Of a DNA stretch of 41,895 nt, positions 23,812 through 31,662 are shown piece after piece. Below the pieces are notes generated by a model. That model ran no database searches and had not been told where the DNA came from. It saw only the letters and a program-made list of their open reading frames with translations. A program made the translations under genes and the position numbers. The first letter of the stretch is position 1. The number at the start of each line of letters is the position of its first letter. The stretch covers positions 1 through 41,895 of the forward strand of contig NZ_JAGPXL010000055.1 of NCBI RefSeq assembly GCF_018070565.1, written 5' to 3'. This DNA comes from Streptomyces sp. B93. Lineage in GTDB: Bacteria > Actinomycetota > Actinomycetes > Streptomycetales > Streptomycetaceae.

Positions 23812-24462
23812 TCAGATCCCGGCCCCCGTCCGCTGCAGCACCCGCAGGGACCCCGTCGCCGAGACCTCGGTGAAGGCGCCGGAGGCCAGGGCGCGGAGGT
23901 AGACGCGGTACGGGGCCTGGCCGGTGAACTCGTCGGCGGGGTGGGGGAAGACGTCGTGGATGACGAGGAGGCCGCCGTCGGCGATGTGCGGGGCCCAGCC
24001 CTCGTAGTCGGCGGTGGCGTGTTCGTCGGTGTGGCCGCCGTCGATGAAGACGAGGGCGAGGGGGCTGCCCCAGATCCGCGCCACCTGGGGGGAGCGGCCG
24101 ACCAGGGCGACGACGTGCTCCTCCAGGCCCGCCCGGTGCAGGGTGCGGCGGAAGGTGGGCAGGGTGTCCATCAGGCCGGTCTCGGGGTCAACGGTGGAGG
24201 GGTCGTGGTACTCCCAGCCGGGCTGCTGCTCCTCGCTGCCGCGGTGGTGGTCGACCGTGAGCGCGGTCACGTCGGCGGCGCGGGCCGCGTCCGCGAGCAG
24301 GACGGTGGAGCGGCCGCAGTAGGTGCCGACCTCCAGCAGCGGCAGCCCGAGCCGTGCCGCCTCCCCGGCCGCCGCGTACAGCGCGAGTCCCTCGTCCACG
24401 GGCATGAAGCCCTTCGCCGCCTCGAACGCGGCGAGGATCTCGGGCTTGGGTGCCGCGGTCAT
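23812..24462 (-). CDS. Class I SAM-dependent methyltransferase (Methyltransf_24-like)
   Basis: A 216-residue methyltransferase with LLEVGTYCGRSTVLLADAA (SAM loop), ALTVDHHRGSEEQQPGW, LALVFIDGGHTDEHATADYEGW and GLLVIHDVFPHPADEF. The order matches the Methyltransf_24/cephalosporin hydroxylase-like group. The histidine-rich acidic loop suggests metal or substrate contact. It is monocistronic: a strong terminator for the upstream MFS gene precedes it. The acceptor is unknown. Confidence 0.85.
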   Translation of the reverse strand: MTAAPKPEILAAFEAAKGFMPVDEGLALYAAAGEAARLGLPLLEVGTYCGRSTVLLADAARAADVTALTVDHHRGSEEQQPGWEYHDPSTVDPETGLMDTLPTFRRTLHRAGLEEHVVALVGRSPQVARIWGSPLALVFIDGGHTDEHATADYEGWAPHIADGGLLVIHDVFPHPADEFTGQAPYRVYLRALASGAFTEVSATGSLRVLQRTGAGI

Positions 24463-24533
24463 GGGGCCCCTTTCGGTCGTACGGGTGCTCGTGCGTGTGC
24501 GCCGGTCGACGTGCCCGGGCGCCCCACATGCTG

Positions 24534-24569
24534 CCGTACCCCCTGCCGGGCGGGCGACAGGGGGTACGG
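24534..24569 (-). terminator. Terminator of the MFS gene
   Basis: A perfect 12-bp stem: CCGTACCCCCTG (24534-24545) with CAGGGGGTACGG (24558-24569), 12-nt loop. It separates the MFS gene from the downstream methyltransferase. Confidence 0.85.
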
Positions 24570-24582
24570 GCGGGCGGGGACG

Positions 24583-26076
24583 TCAGCGCACCGGTGCCGT
24601 GGCCCCGGCCTCGGTGGCGCGGGCCAGGTTGGCGTCCTCCTCGCTGCTCGCGCGGAGCTGGAGGCCGGTGGCCGGGCGGGTGCGGGGCAGGAACAGGGCG
24701 AGCACGATGCCGACGACGACCGCGGCGGTGGCGATCAGGAAGGAGACACGGAAGCCGTGCATGGTCGGGACGGCGACACCGCCGACGTCGTTGGCGGTGC
24801 TGGCCAGCACCATGCCGATGACGGCGCTGGACACCGACGTACCGATGGACCGCATGAGGGCGTTGAGGCCGTTGGCCGCGCCGGTCTCGGAGGGCGGTAC
24901 GGCGGACATGATCAGGGCGGGGAGGGAGGAGTAGGCGAGGCCGATGCCCGCGCCGACGACGACCGAGGTGACGACGGTCTGCCAGGCGGCGCTCATCAGG
25001 CCGAGGCCGCCCGCGTAGCCGAGGCCGATGACCAGCAGGCCGGTGATGAGGGTGGCGCGGGGGCCGTAGCGGGCGGACATCCGGGCGTAGACCGGCGCGG
25101 TGAACATCATGGTCAGGCCCAGCGGGGCCACGCTCAGGCCCGCGACGACCATCGACTGGCCGAGGCCGTAGCCGGTGGCGGTGGGCAGCTGGAGGAGCTG
25201 CGGCAGGACCAGGGAGATGACGTAGAAGGAGACCCCGACCATGATCGACGCGAGGTTGGTGAGGAGGACCTCGCGGCGGGCGGTGGTGCGCAGGTCGACC
25301 AGGGGGGCCTTGCGGCGCAGTTCCATCAGGCCCCACAGGACGAGGACGACCACGGCCGCGCCGAACATGCCGAGCGTGACGGGGGACGACCAGCCCCAGT
25401 CGCTGCCCTTGGTGACGGGGAGCAGCAGCAGGACCAGGCCCGCGGAGAGGCCGAGGGCGCCGGGGAGGTCGAAGCCGCCCGGTGCGCGGACCGGGGACTC
25501 CGGTACGACGAGGAGGGTGAGGGCGATGGAGAGGACGCCGAGGCCGGCGGCGCCGTAGAAGAGGGCGTGCCAGTCGGCGTGCTGGGCGACGAGCGCGGCG
25601 CCGGGGAGGGCGAGTCCGCCGCCGACGCCGATGGAGGAACTCATCAGGCCCATCGCGGAGCCGAGGCGTTCGGCGGGCAGCGTGTCGCGCATCAGGCCGA
25701 TGCCGAGCGGGATGGCGCCCATGGCGAAGCCCTGGAGGGTACGCCCGACGATCATGGTCAGCAGGTCGCTGGTGACCGCGCTGACCAGGGCGCCCACCAC
25801 CATCACCGCGAGGCTGGCGACGAGCATGCGCCGCTTGCCGTAGAGGTCGCCGAGGCGGCCCATGATCGGGGTGGCGACGGCGCCGGACAGGAGAGTGGAC
25901 GTCAGCACCCAGGTGGCGTTGCTGGGGGCGGTGTCGAGAAGCTGCGGCAGGTCCTTGATGACCGGCACGAGCAGGGTCTGCATCACCGCGACGGCGATGC
26001 CCGCGAACGCGAGCACCGGGACGACGGCCGGGTTCGCTCTCGGGGCGGGCCGGTCGTCTTTCGTCGTACGGGGCAT
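24583..26076 (-). CDS. MFS multidrug transporter, DHA2 (14-helix) type
   Basis: A 497-residue exporter with about 14 membrane helices. The family signatures are LSGAVATPIMGRLGDLYGKRRML (motif A), the LQGFAMGAIPLGIGLMRDTLP stretch and GAALVAQHADWHALFYGAAGLG. It most likely exports small toxic compounds or antibiotics with proton antiport. A perfect inverted repeat lies just upstream of the ATG, and the two-component genes lie directly upstream on the same strand. They are candidate regulators of this exporter. Confidence 0.9.
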   Translation of the reverse strand: MPRTTKDDRPAPRANPAVVPVLAFAGIAVAVMQTLLVPVIKDLPQLLDTAPSNATWVLTSTLLSGAVATPIMGRLGDLYGKRRMLVASLAVMVVGALVSAVTSDLLTMIVGRTLQGFAMGAIPLGIGLMRDTLPAERLGSAMGLMSSSIGVGGGLALPGAALVAQHADWHALFYGAAGLGVLSIALTLLVVPESPVRAPGGFDLPGALGLSAGLVLLLLPVTKGSDWGWSSPVTLGMFGAAVVVLVLWGLMELRRKAPLVDLRTTARREVLLTNLASIMVGVSFYVISLVLPQLLQLPTATGYGLGQSMVVAGLSVAPLGLTMMFTAPVYARMSARYGPRATLITGLLVIGLGYAGGLGLMSAAWQTVVTSVVVGAGIGLAYSSLPALIMSAVPPSETGAANGLNALMRSIGTSVSSAVIGMVLASTANDVGGVAVPTMHGFRVSFLIATAAVVVGIVLALFLPRTRPATGLQLRASSEEDANLARATEAGATAPVR

Positions 26077-26087
26077 TGAGGATGACC

Positions 26088-26108
26088 TTCCACGTCGGAT
26101 ACGTGGAA
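26088..26108. promoter_or_regulatory. 21-bp inverted repeat before the MFS gene
   Basis: TTCCACGT (26088-26095) and ACGTGGAA (26101-26108) are exact inverted copies around CGGAT. The repeat starts 11 bp upstream of the MFS ATG and includes its GGAAGG ribosome-binding sequence. It fits a dimeric repressor or response-regulator site, or an RNA hairpin masking the RBS. Confidence 0.6.
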
Positions 26109-26212
26109 TCTGAACTCCGTGTGCCGGGGCAACTATTCCGTTCCGGGGTAAAGCGGAGGTAAGAACCTCCCCCGGGCACCGCCGTACTCAGCCCCCTCGG
26201 CGGCACCCTCCG

Positions 26213-26854
26213 TTACAGCCACCCCTGGCTGCGGGCCTCCCTCAGCGCCTCCGCCCGGTTGCGGGTGCCCGTCTTGCCGATCGCGGCGGAGAGGTAGTTG
26301 CGGACCGTGGACTCCGACAGGTGGAGGCGGGTCGCGATGTCGGCGACGGTCGCGCCGTCGGCGGACGCCGTCAGGACGTCGCGCTCGCGTGCCGTGAGCG
26401 GGCTGGGCCCGGCGCTGAGCGCGGCCGCGGCGAGCGCCGGGTCGACCACCGTCTCGCCGGTCAGCACCCGGCGGATCGCGGCGGCCAGTTCCTCCACCGG
26501 ACCGTCCTTGACGAGGAAGCCCGCGGCTCCGGCCTCCATGGCCCGGCGCAGATAGCCCGGGCGGCCGAAGGTGGTGAGGATCAGCACCCGGCAGTCCGGT
26601 ACCTGCTCGCCCAGTTCTGCGGCGGCGTCCAGGCCGCTGCCGCCCGGCAGTTCGATGTCGAGGAGGGCGACGTCGGGGCGGTGCAGCAGGGCGGCGTCCA
26701 CGATCGTGTCCCCGGCCGCCACCTGCGCCACCACCTCGATGTCCGGTTCCATCCCGAGCAGCAGGGCCAGCGCCCCGCGCAGCATCTGCTGGTCCTCGGC
26801 GAGCAGCACCCGGATGGATCTGGCGGGGCGGTGGTCGCGGGGCATCTCGTTCAC
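26213..26854 (-). CDS. LuxR/NarL-type response regulator
   Basis: A 213-residue regulator. The receiver domain (about 14-130) starts IRVLLAEDQQMLRGALALLL, has phosphoacceptor Asp in DVALLDIELPGGSG, the Thr in LILTTF and the Lys in FLVKDG. The C-terminal LuxR helix-turn-helix is LTARERDVLTASADGATVAD plus IATRLHLSESTVRNYLSAA. The GTG at 26854 overlaps the kinase stop (GTGA), so expression is coupled; an internal ATG at 26845 is three codons in. It pairs with the kinase at 26851-28131. Confidence 0.93.
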   Translation of the reverse strand: MNEMPRDHRPARSIRVLLAEDQQMLRGALALLLGMEPDIEVVAQVAAGDTIVDAALLHRPDVALLDIELPGGSGLDAAAELGEQVPDCRVLILTTFGRPGYLRRAMEAGAAGFLVKDGPVEELAAAIRRVLTGETVVDPALAAAALSAGPSPLTARERDVLTASADGATVADIATRLHLSESTVRNYLSAAIGKTGTRNRAEALREARSQGWL

Positions 26855-28131
26855 GGCCCAAGCGTAGGCGTGGCGCACCCCGACGGCAGGCCGGAGACGG
26901 TGGGCGCCGTGCAGGGGGCCGGTGCGTCGGTGGGCGCCGTGCGGGAGTCCGGTGCGTCGGTGGGCGCCGCGCAGGGGTCCCGTACGCCCGTGTGCGCCGT
27001 GCGGGCGCCCAGTACGTCGGTGGGCGTCGGCAGTTCCGCGGTCACGGTGAAGCCGCCGTGGGCGCCGGGGCGGGCGGTGAGGCTTCCGCCCGCCGCCGTG
27101 AGGCGTTCCGTCAGGCCGGTCAGGCCGTTGCCCGTGCGGCCGCCGCCCGGCGGGGAGGTCCCGGGGCCGTCGTCGGTGACCGTCAGCCGTGCTCGCTCCG
27201 GCCCGCCGTGCACCGCGATCTCGCAGCGCGTCGCGCCACCGCCGTGCCGTACGACATTGGTGACCGCCTCGCGCACCACCCAGCCGAGCAGGGCCTCCGT
27301 CGGGGGCGGCAGGGGCTGGCCCGAGCGGTGGACGACGGGTTCGACGTCCGCCGCGGTCAGGGCGGAGCGGGCGCGGGTCAGCTCGGTGTCGAGGCTGCCC
27401 CGCCGGTAGCCGGTGACGGCCTCGCGGATCTCGGTCAGGGCCTGGCGGCCGACGGACTCGATGTCGTTGATCTGGCCGAGGGCCGCCTCGGGGGCCGAGG
27501 GCGCGAGCCGCCGGGCGGCCTCCGCCTTCACGACGATCACGGAGAGGGTGTGGCCGAGGAGGTCGTGCAGATCGCGGGAGAAGCGCAGGCGCTCCTTCTC
27601 CACCGCGCGCCGGGCGAGTTCCTCGCGGGCGGCGCGGAGTTCGCCGACCGTCTCGGCGAGGGAGAGGATCGCCGCCGTCACCATGGTGGACAGGAAGGTG
27701 CCGTAGGCGATTCCTATGGCGTCCCAGCCGCTCCGGAACGCGGCGACGGTCGCGGCGACGGCGGTCAGGCCGAGGCCCGCGGGTGCGAGTCCCGGGCCCC
27801 GCAGGACGGCGCCGACGGCGAGCCCGAGCAGCGGGAAGAAGGTCAGCCAGCTGCCGCCGTAGCCGAGCGCCAGCCCACAGGTGACCAGGCCCATCACCGC
27901 CAGCGCCAGCCGGGTCGGCAGCGACTGGCGCAGCTCCTTCACGAACGCCCGCCACACGACGTAGATGTAGAGGGAGTTGAAGATCAGCAGGCCGGTGATG
28001 CCGACCCAGGGGTTGGGTGTCCGCCCCTGCACGAGGTTGGCGACGGCCCCCATGCCCATCAGCAGCCACGGGAGGAGGGAGAAGGCGGTGGGCGGCGGGA
28101 CCGTGGTGCCCGCGGGCGGTGTCCTGGTCAT
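26851..28131 (-). CDS. Sensor histidine kinase (NarL/DesK-like)
   Basis: About 426 residues from ATG 28131. Four to six membrane helices (about 15-165) lead to a dimerisation/phosphoacceptor helix with FSRDLHDLLGHTLSVIVVK (HisKA_3, conserved His). The ATPase domain follows with VREAVTNVVRHGGG (N box) and VTDDGPGTSPPGGGRTGNGL (G boxes). There is no large external sensor loop, so the signal is probably sensed in the membrane. The last ~50 residues are an unusual Thr/Ala/Pro/Cys-rich tail encoded by a 30-bp tandem repeat. It overlaps the response regulator by 4 bp. Confidence 0.92.
   Translation of the reverse strand: MTRTPPAGTTVPPPTAFSLLPWLLMGMGAVANLVQGRTPNPWVGITGLLIFNSLYIYVVWRAFVKELRQSLPTRLALAVMGLVTCGLALGYGGSWLTFFPLLGLAVGAVLRGPGLAPAGLGLTAVAATVAAFRSGWDAIGIAYGTFLSTMVTAAILSLAETVGELRAAREELARRAVEKERLRFSRDLHDLLGHTLSVIVVKAEAARRLAPSAPEAALGQINDIESVGRQALTEIREAVTGYRRGSLDTELTRARSALTAADVEPVVHRSGQPLPPPTEALLGWVVREAVTNVVRHGGGATRCEIAVHGGPERARLTVTDDGPGTSPPGGGRTGNGLTGLTERLTAAGGSLTARPGAHGGFTVTAELPTPTDVLGARTAHTGVRDPCAAPTDAPDSRTAPTDAPAPCTAPTVSGLPSGCATPTLGP
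26898..27017. repeat. 30-bp tandem repeat, four units, in the kinase C-terminus
   Basis: Units start at 26898, 26928, 26958 and 26988, each beginning like CGGTGGGCGCCGTGC. They encode 10-residue units on the - strand: TDVLGARTAH, TGVRDPCAAP, TDAPDSRTAP and TDAPAPCTAP. A fifth, shorter copy follows at 27018. The repeat keeps the reading frame, so copy number can change without disrupting the gene. Confidence 0.85.
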
Positions 28132-28229
28132 GGATCGACGGTACGGAGCGGGGGCGGGGGTCCGGCAGAGGCGGTTGTACGGAGCTGGGCGGGACAAATG
28201 TCCCGGTCCCGTCGGGTAACGGCGGCGCA

Positions 28230-28246
28230 CCTGACATACCGTCAGG
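28230..28246. promoter_or_regulatory. Second-class 17-bp palindrome, kinase / hydratase intergenic region
   Basis: CCTGACATACCGTCAGG pairs at six of eight positions. It lies 99 bp from the kinase start and about 160 bp upstream of the hydratase ATG. A possible -10 element (TATACA, 28274-28279) and a KstR box follow towards the hydratase. Confidence 0.55.
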
Positions 28247-28293
28247 AGACTTCCCAAGTCCCGCTGGCTGGGCTATACAGAGGATCGCTGGAC

Positions 28294-28307
28294 TGGAACG
28301 CGTTCTA
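28294..28307. promoter_or_regulatory. KstR operator before the hydratase operon
   Basis: TGGAACGCGTTCTA matches TNNAACNNGTTNNA at all fixed positions. It lies about 15 bp after a TATACA sequence and 98 bp before the hydratase ATG, a good place for repression of the three-gene side-chain operon. Confidence 0.85.
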
Positions 28308-28405
28308 GAACCGGGCGGGTTCCGCGGTCCCGAAGACGACCTCGGCGCGGCCGACGGTGCGGACGGCCGCGCCGGGGTCTTCGCCACCGTCATGTCAGGA
28401 GCCCC

Positions 28406-29266
28406 ATGCCCATCGACGCAGCCAAGGCCCTCGCCGCCGGGCCCCGGACCGGCGAGATCTCCTGGACCCCCAAGGACGTCCTGCTCTACCACCTCGGCAT
28501 CGGCGCGGGCCTGCCCGCCACCGACCCCGACGAGCTGCGCTACACCCTGGAGTCCCGGCTGCACGTCCTGCCGAGCTTCGCCACCGTCGCGGGCTCCGGC
28601 GCCCCCGGCGTGATCAGCGGACTGTCCATGCCCGGCATCGAGGTCGACCTCGCCCGCGTCCTGCACGGCGGCCAGGTCCTGACCCTGCACCGCCCGATCC
28701 CGGCCACCGGCACGGCCACCGCCACCTCGCGCGTCGCCGCCGTGTACGACAAGGTCAAGGCCGCCGTGCTGGTGCTGCGCACCGAGGCCGCCGACGCCGA
28801 CGGGCCGCTGTGGACCAACGACGCCGAGATCTTCCTCCGGGGCGAGGGCGGCTTCGGCGGCGACCGCGGACCGTCCGCCCGCGCCGAGGCCCCGGCCGGA
28901 CCCCCGGAGCGCACCGTCGAACGGACCGTCCGCGAGGACCAGGCCCTCCTCTACCGCCTCTCCGGCGACTGGAACCCGCTGCACGCCGACCCGGAGTTCG
29001 CCAAGGTCGCCGGGTTCGAACGGCCCATTCTGCACGGACTGTGCACGTACGGCATGACCCTGAAGACGGTCGTCGACACCCTGCTCGGCGGCGATGTGAC
29101 CCGGGTGACGGCGTACCGGACACGGTTCGCCGGGGTGGTGTACCCGGGCGAGACCCTGCGCCTCCGGATGTGGCGGCCGTCCGGCGGCACGGTCCGGGTC
29201 GCCGTGAGTGCCGTCGACCGGGACGACGCGCCCGTCCTCGCCGACACCGTCGTGGAGCACGTCTGA
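28406..29266 (+). CDS. MaoC-type 2-enoyl acyl-CoA hydratase (Hsd4B-like)
   Basis: A 286-residue double-hotdog hydratase 2. The N-terminal half (SWTPKDVLLYHLGIGAGLPATD) is the degenerate hotdog. The C-terminal half has the active motif LSGDWNPLHADP with Asp188 and His193, then FERPILHGLCTYG. It hydrates trans-2-enoyl-CoA to the (R)-3-hydroxyacyl-CoA. Length and N-terminus fit the mycobacterial side-chain hydratase Hsd4B (Rv3538), recalled from memory. CAGGAG precedes ATG 28406 by 6 bp. It is the first gene of the hydratase-dehydrogenase-SDR operon behind a KstR box. Confidence 0.88.
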   Translation: MPIDAAKALAAGPRTGEISWTPKDVLLYHLGIGAGLPATDPDELRYTLESRLHVLPSFATVAGSGAPGVISGLSMPGIEVDLARVLHGGQVLTLHRPIPATGTATATSRVAAVYDKVKAAVLVLRTEAADADGPLWTNDAEIFLRGEGGFGGDRGPSARAEAPAGPPERTVERTVREDQALLYRLSGDWNPLHADPEFAKVAGFERPILHGLCTYGMTLKTVVDTLLGGDVTRVTAYRTRFAGVVYPGETLRLRMWRPSGGTVRVAVSAVDRDDAPVLADTVVEHV

Positions 29267-29298
29267 TCACCCGTCCGACCCTTGAGGGGAGCCGCACC

Positions 29299-30375
29299 AT
29301 GCGCGCAGCCGTACTGCACGAGACCGGTCAGGAGAAGCTGGAGGTCCTCGACGACGTCGAGGCGGCGGGCTTCGGCCCCGGACGGGTGCGGATCCGGGTG
29401 CGGGCGACCGGCCTGTGCCACTCGGACCTGTCGGCGATGAGCGGCGTACTGCCGCAGCCCGCGCCGTTCGTACCCGGCCACGAGGGCGCCGGTGACGTCG
29501 TAGAGGTCGGGGAGGGGGTCGGGAACCTGAAGCCCGGCGACCGGGTCGTGGTGTGCTGGCTCCCCGCCTGCGGCGCCTGCCCCGCCTGCAAGCGCGGCCA
29601 GACCCAGCTCTGCCTCGCCGGGTTCATGAACGCGGGCACCCCCAACTTCCGGCGCCCCACCGGCGACGTGTTCGGCTTCGCCGGGACCGGCACCTTCGCC
29701 GAGGAGGTCGTCGTGGACGCCGGATGCGCGGTGCCCGTACCCGACGACGTGCCCTACGACATCGCCGCGCTGATCGGCTGTGGGGTGACGACCGGGCTCG
29801 GCGCCGCCCTCAACACCGCCGACGTGGAGGCCGGTTCGTCCGTCGCCGTCATCGGCTGCGGGGGCGTCGGCATCTCCGTCGTCCAGGGGGCGCGGCTCAA
29901 GGGCGCCGCCGAGATCGTCGCCGTGGACCCGGTCGCCTCCCGCCGCGAGGCCGCCCTCCGCTTCGGCGCGACACGGGCCGTGGCCCCCGACGAACTGCCC
30001 GACACCAGGCAGCGGCTCACCGCGGGCGAGGGCTTCGACTACGTCTTCGAGGTCGTCGGCCGCTCCACCACCGCCCGCACCGCCTACGAGAACACCCGGC
30101 GCGGCGGCACCCTGGTCGTCGTCGGCGCGGGCGCCATGGACGACTTCCTCCAGCTGAACATGTTCGAGCTGTTCTTCGACGAGAAGCGCATCCTGCCGTC
30201 CCTGTACGGCGGCGGCGACGTCCTGCGCTCCTACGAGCGGACCATCGCGCTGTGGCGCGCCGGACGCGTCGACCTCGCCGGACTGATCACCCACCGGGTG
30301 CCGCTCGCCGACGTCAACGAGGCCCTCGACCAGATGCGCACGGGGACCGCGCTGCGCACGTCGATCGAGATCTGA
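29299..30375 (+). CDS. Zinc-dependent alcohol dehydrogenase (MDR, class III-like)
   Basis: A 358-residue medium-chain dehydrogenase from ATG 29299, with GAGGGGA at 8 bp. Catalytic zinc ligands are Cys40 (GLCHSDL) and His61 (GHEG). The structural zinc set is Cys91, Cys94, Cys97 and Cys105. The NAD fold has VIGCGGVGISVVQGA followed by VAVDPV, giving NAD preference. It oxidises a primary alcohol to the aldehyde. In this operon it probably acts on the C26/C27 alcohol formed by CYP125 before the aldehyde dehydrogenase step; that substrate is inferred. Confidence 0.9.
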   Translation: MRAAVLHETGQEKLEVLDDVEAAGFGPGRVRIRVRATGLCHSDLSAMSGVLPQPAPFVPGHEGAGDVVEVGEGVGNLKPGDRVVVCWLPACGACPACKRGQTQLCLAGFMNAGTPNFRRPTGDVFGFAGTGTFAEEVVVDAGCAVPVPDDVPYDIAALIGCGVTTGLGAALNTADVEAGSSVAVIGCGGVGISVVQGARLKGAAEIVAVDPVASRREAALRFGATRAVAPDELPDTRQRLTAGEGFDYVFEVVGRSTTARTAYENTRRGGTLVVVGAGAMDDFLQLNMFELFFDEKRILPSLYGGGDVLRSYERTIALWRAGRVDLAGLITHRVPLADVNEALDQMRTGTALRTSIEI

Positions 30376-30396
30376 GGAGACGGGGACACGGTTGTC

Positions 30397-31335
30397 ATGA
30401 CGCTGCCACTTCAAGGGCGCACCGCGATCGTCACCGGCGCCGGGCGCGGGCTCGGCCGGGCCGAGGCCCTCGAACTCGCCCGGCTCGGCGCCGCCGTCGT
30501 CGTCAACGACCTCGGGCAGCCCGGCCGCGACGGCACCGGCACGTCCTCCGCCCGCCCGGCCGAGGAGGTCGCCGCCGAGATCCGCGCCACGGGCGGCACG
30601 GCGCTCGCCCACAGCGGCGACGTCGCCGACTTCCGGCAGGCCGCCGAACTCGTCGGCCTCGCGGTACGGGAGTTCGGCGGGCTCGACGTCCTCGTCAACA
30701 GCGCGGGCATCCTGCGCGACCGCATGGTCTTCTCCATGACCGAGGACGAGTGGGACGCGGTGATACGGGTCCACCTCAAGGGACATTTCAACACCACCCG
30801 TTTCGCCGCCGCGCACTGGCGGGAGCGCGCCAAGGCGGGTGGGGGAGCGACGTACGGGAGGATCGTGAACACCTCCTCGGAGGCGTTCCTCGCCGGTTCG
30901 GCCGGGCAGCCCAACTACGCCGCCGCCAAGGGCGGGATCATCGGGCTGACCACCTCCACCGCGCACGCCCTCGCCAAGTACGGGGTCACGGCCAACGCCA
31001 TCTGCCCGCGCGCCCGGACGCGGATGACGGCGGACGTCTTCCCGGGCGCCGCCGACCCGGGCGACGGCCTCGATCCGCTCGCCCCCGAGCATGTCGCCCC
31101 GCTGGTCGGCTATCTGGCCTCGCCCGCCGCCGGACGCGTCAACGGGCAGGTGCTGGTGGTGCACGGCGGCATGGTCGCCGTCGTCGAACGGCCCCGGGTG
31201 CGGGCCCGGTTCGACAGCAAGCAGGACACCTTCACCTACGGGGAACTGGACGCCGTACTCACTCCGCACTTCGCGGAACGGGCGGACGGGGAGGGCTTCG
31301 CGGCGGTGGAGGTGCTGGGGCTGCGGAGGGAGTGA
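30397..31335 (+). CDS. SDR (3R)-hydroxyacyl-CoA dehydrogenase (Hsd4A/ChsB1-like)
   Basis: A 312-residue short-chain dehydrogenase. It has TGAGRGLG (NAD loop), VVNDLGQPGRDGTG, NSAGILRD, NTSSEAF (Ser) and YAAAKGG with Tyr174 and Lys178. A C-terminal extension of ~60 residues (DSKQDTFTYGELDAVL) goes beyond the core SDR. The VVNDLG / NSAGILRDRMVFSMTEDEWD pattern is that of multifunctional-enzyme type-2 dehydrogenases and of mycobacterial ChsB1 (Rv3502c), which follows the Hsd4B-type hydratase in steroid side-chain oxidation. GAGGAG lies upstream; it is 21 bp from the alcohol dehydrogenase, the last gene of the operon. Confidence 0.88.
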   Translation: MTLPLQGRTAIVTGAGRGLGRAEALELARLGAAVVVNDLGQPGRDGTGTSSARPAEEVAAEIRATGGTALAHSGDVADFRQAAELVGLAVREFGGLDVLVNSAGILRDRMVFSMTEDEWDAVIRVHLKGHFNTTRFAAAHWRERAKAGGGATYGRIVNTSSEAFLAGSAGQPNYAAAKGGIIGLTTSTAHALAKYGVTANAICPRARTRMTADVFPGAADPGDGLDPLAPEHVAPLVGYLASPAAGRVNGQVLVVHGGMVAVVERPRVRARFDSKQDTFTYGELDAVLTPHFAERADGEGFAAVEVLGLRRE

Positions 31336-31432
31336 AGGGGGTGAAGGGGAGGGACGGGGGGCGACAGGGGCGCCAAGTGCTCCATGGGGCGCCAGGGAGC
31401 GCCAGGAGGCACCAGGGAGCGACACGAACGAG

Positions 31433-31469
31433 GCGGCCCCGCTCACCCACGAGGGGCGAGCGGGGCCGC
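31433..31469. terminator. Terminator after the hydratase-SDR operon
   Basis: GCGGCCCCGCTC (31433-31444) and GAGCGGGGCCGC (31458-31469) form a perfect 12-bp stem with a 13-nt loop. It lies between the SDR gene and the convergent small ORF and can serve both. Confidence 0.88.
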
Positions 31470-31491
31470 GACTCCGTTCCGGGAAGGCGTA

Positions 31492-31508
31492 CCTGACGTG
31501 CCGTCAGG
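31492..31508. promoter_or_regulatory. Fifth copy of the second-class palindrome, at the end of a small ORF
   Basis: CCTGACGTGCCGTCAGG pairs at seven of eight positions and matches the other four sites closely. It includes the stop codon of the small leftward ORF and lies between convergent genes, so it is not in promoter position. It may be a terminator element or a decoy copy rather than an operator. Confidence 0.4.
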
Positions 31509-31662
31509 CAGCCGCCGACTCGGTCTGCTGCTCCACCGGCTTGCGGTGCCGACCGCGCGGAGCCGCCTCGGCGTCGTGCGTCGAAAGCGGGCCCCGGTGC
31601 TTGCCGTGGCCGTTGGGCTCCTGGCTGTCGGGCAGCGGCTGGGACGTGCTGGCGTCGCTCAT
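31504..31662 (-). CDS. Small hydrophilic protein, hypothetical
   Basis: A 52-residue reading frame from ATG 31662 to the TGA at 31504. The composition is polar and disordered, rich in Ser, Pro, Gln, His and Arg (SQPLPDSQEPNGHGKHRGPL, ending VEQQTESAAA). Third positions are strongly G/C. There are no membrane segments or cysteines. The ribosome-binding site is weak. Small proteins with the NGHGKHRG theme are familiar in streptomycetes, but I cannot name a function. Confidence 0.6.
   Translation of the reverse strand: MSDASTSQPLPDSQEPNGHGKHRGPLSTHDAEAAPRGRHRKPVEQQTESAAA

Noticed and set aside
23941..26079. 712-residue + strand frame antisense to the MFS gene
   Set aside because: Gly/Asp/His-rich shadow with no recognisable domain.
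30157..30170. KstR-like AACATGTT inside the alcohol dehydrogenase gene
   Set aside because: One mismatch, and it lies in coding sequence within an operon. Most likely chance.
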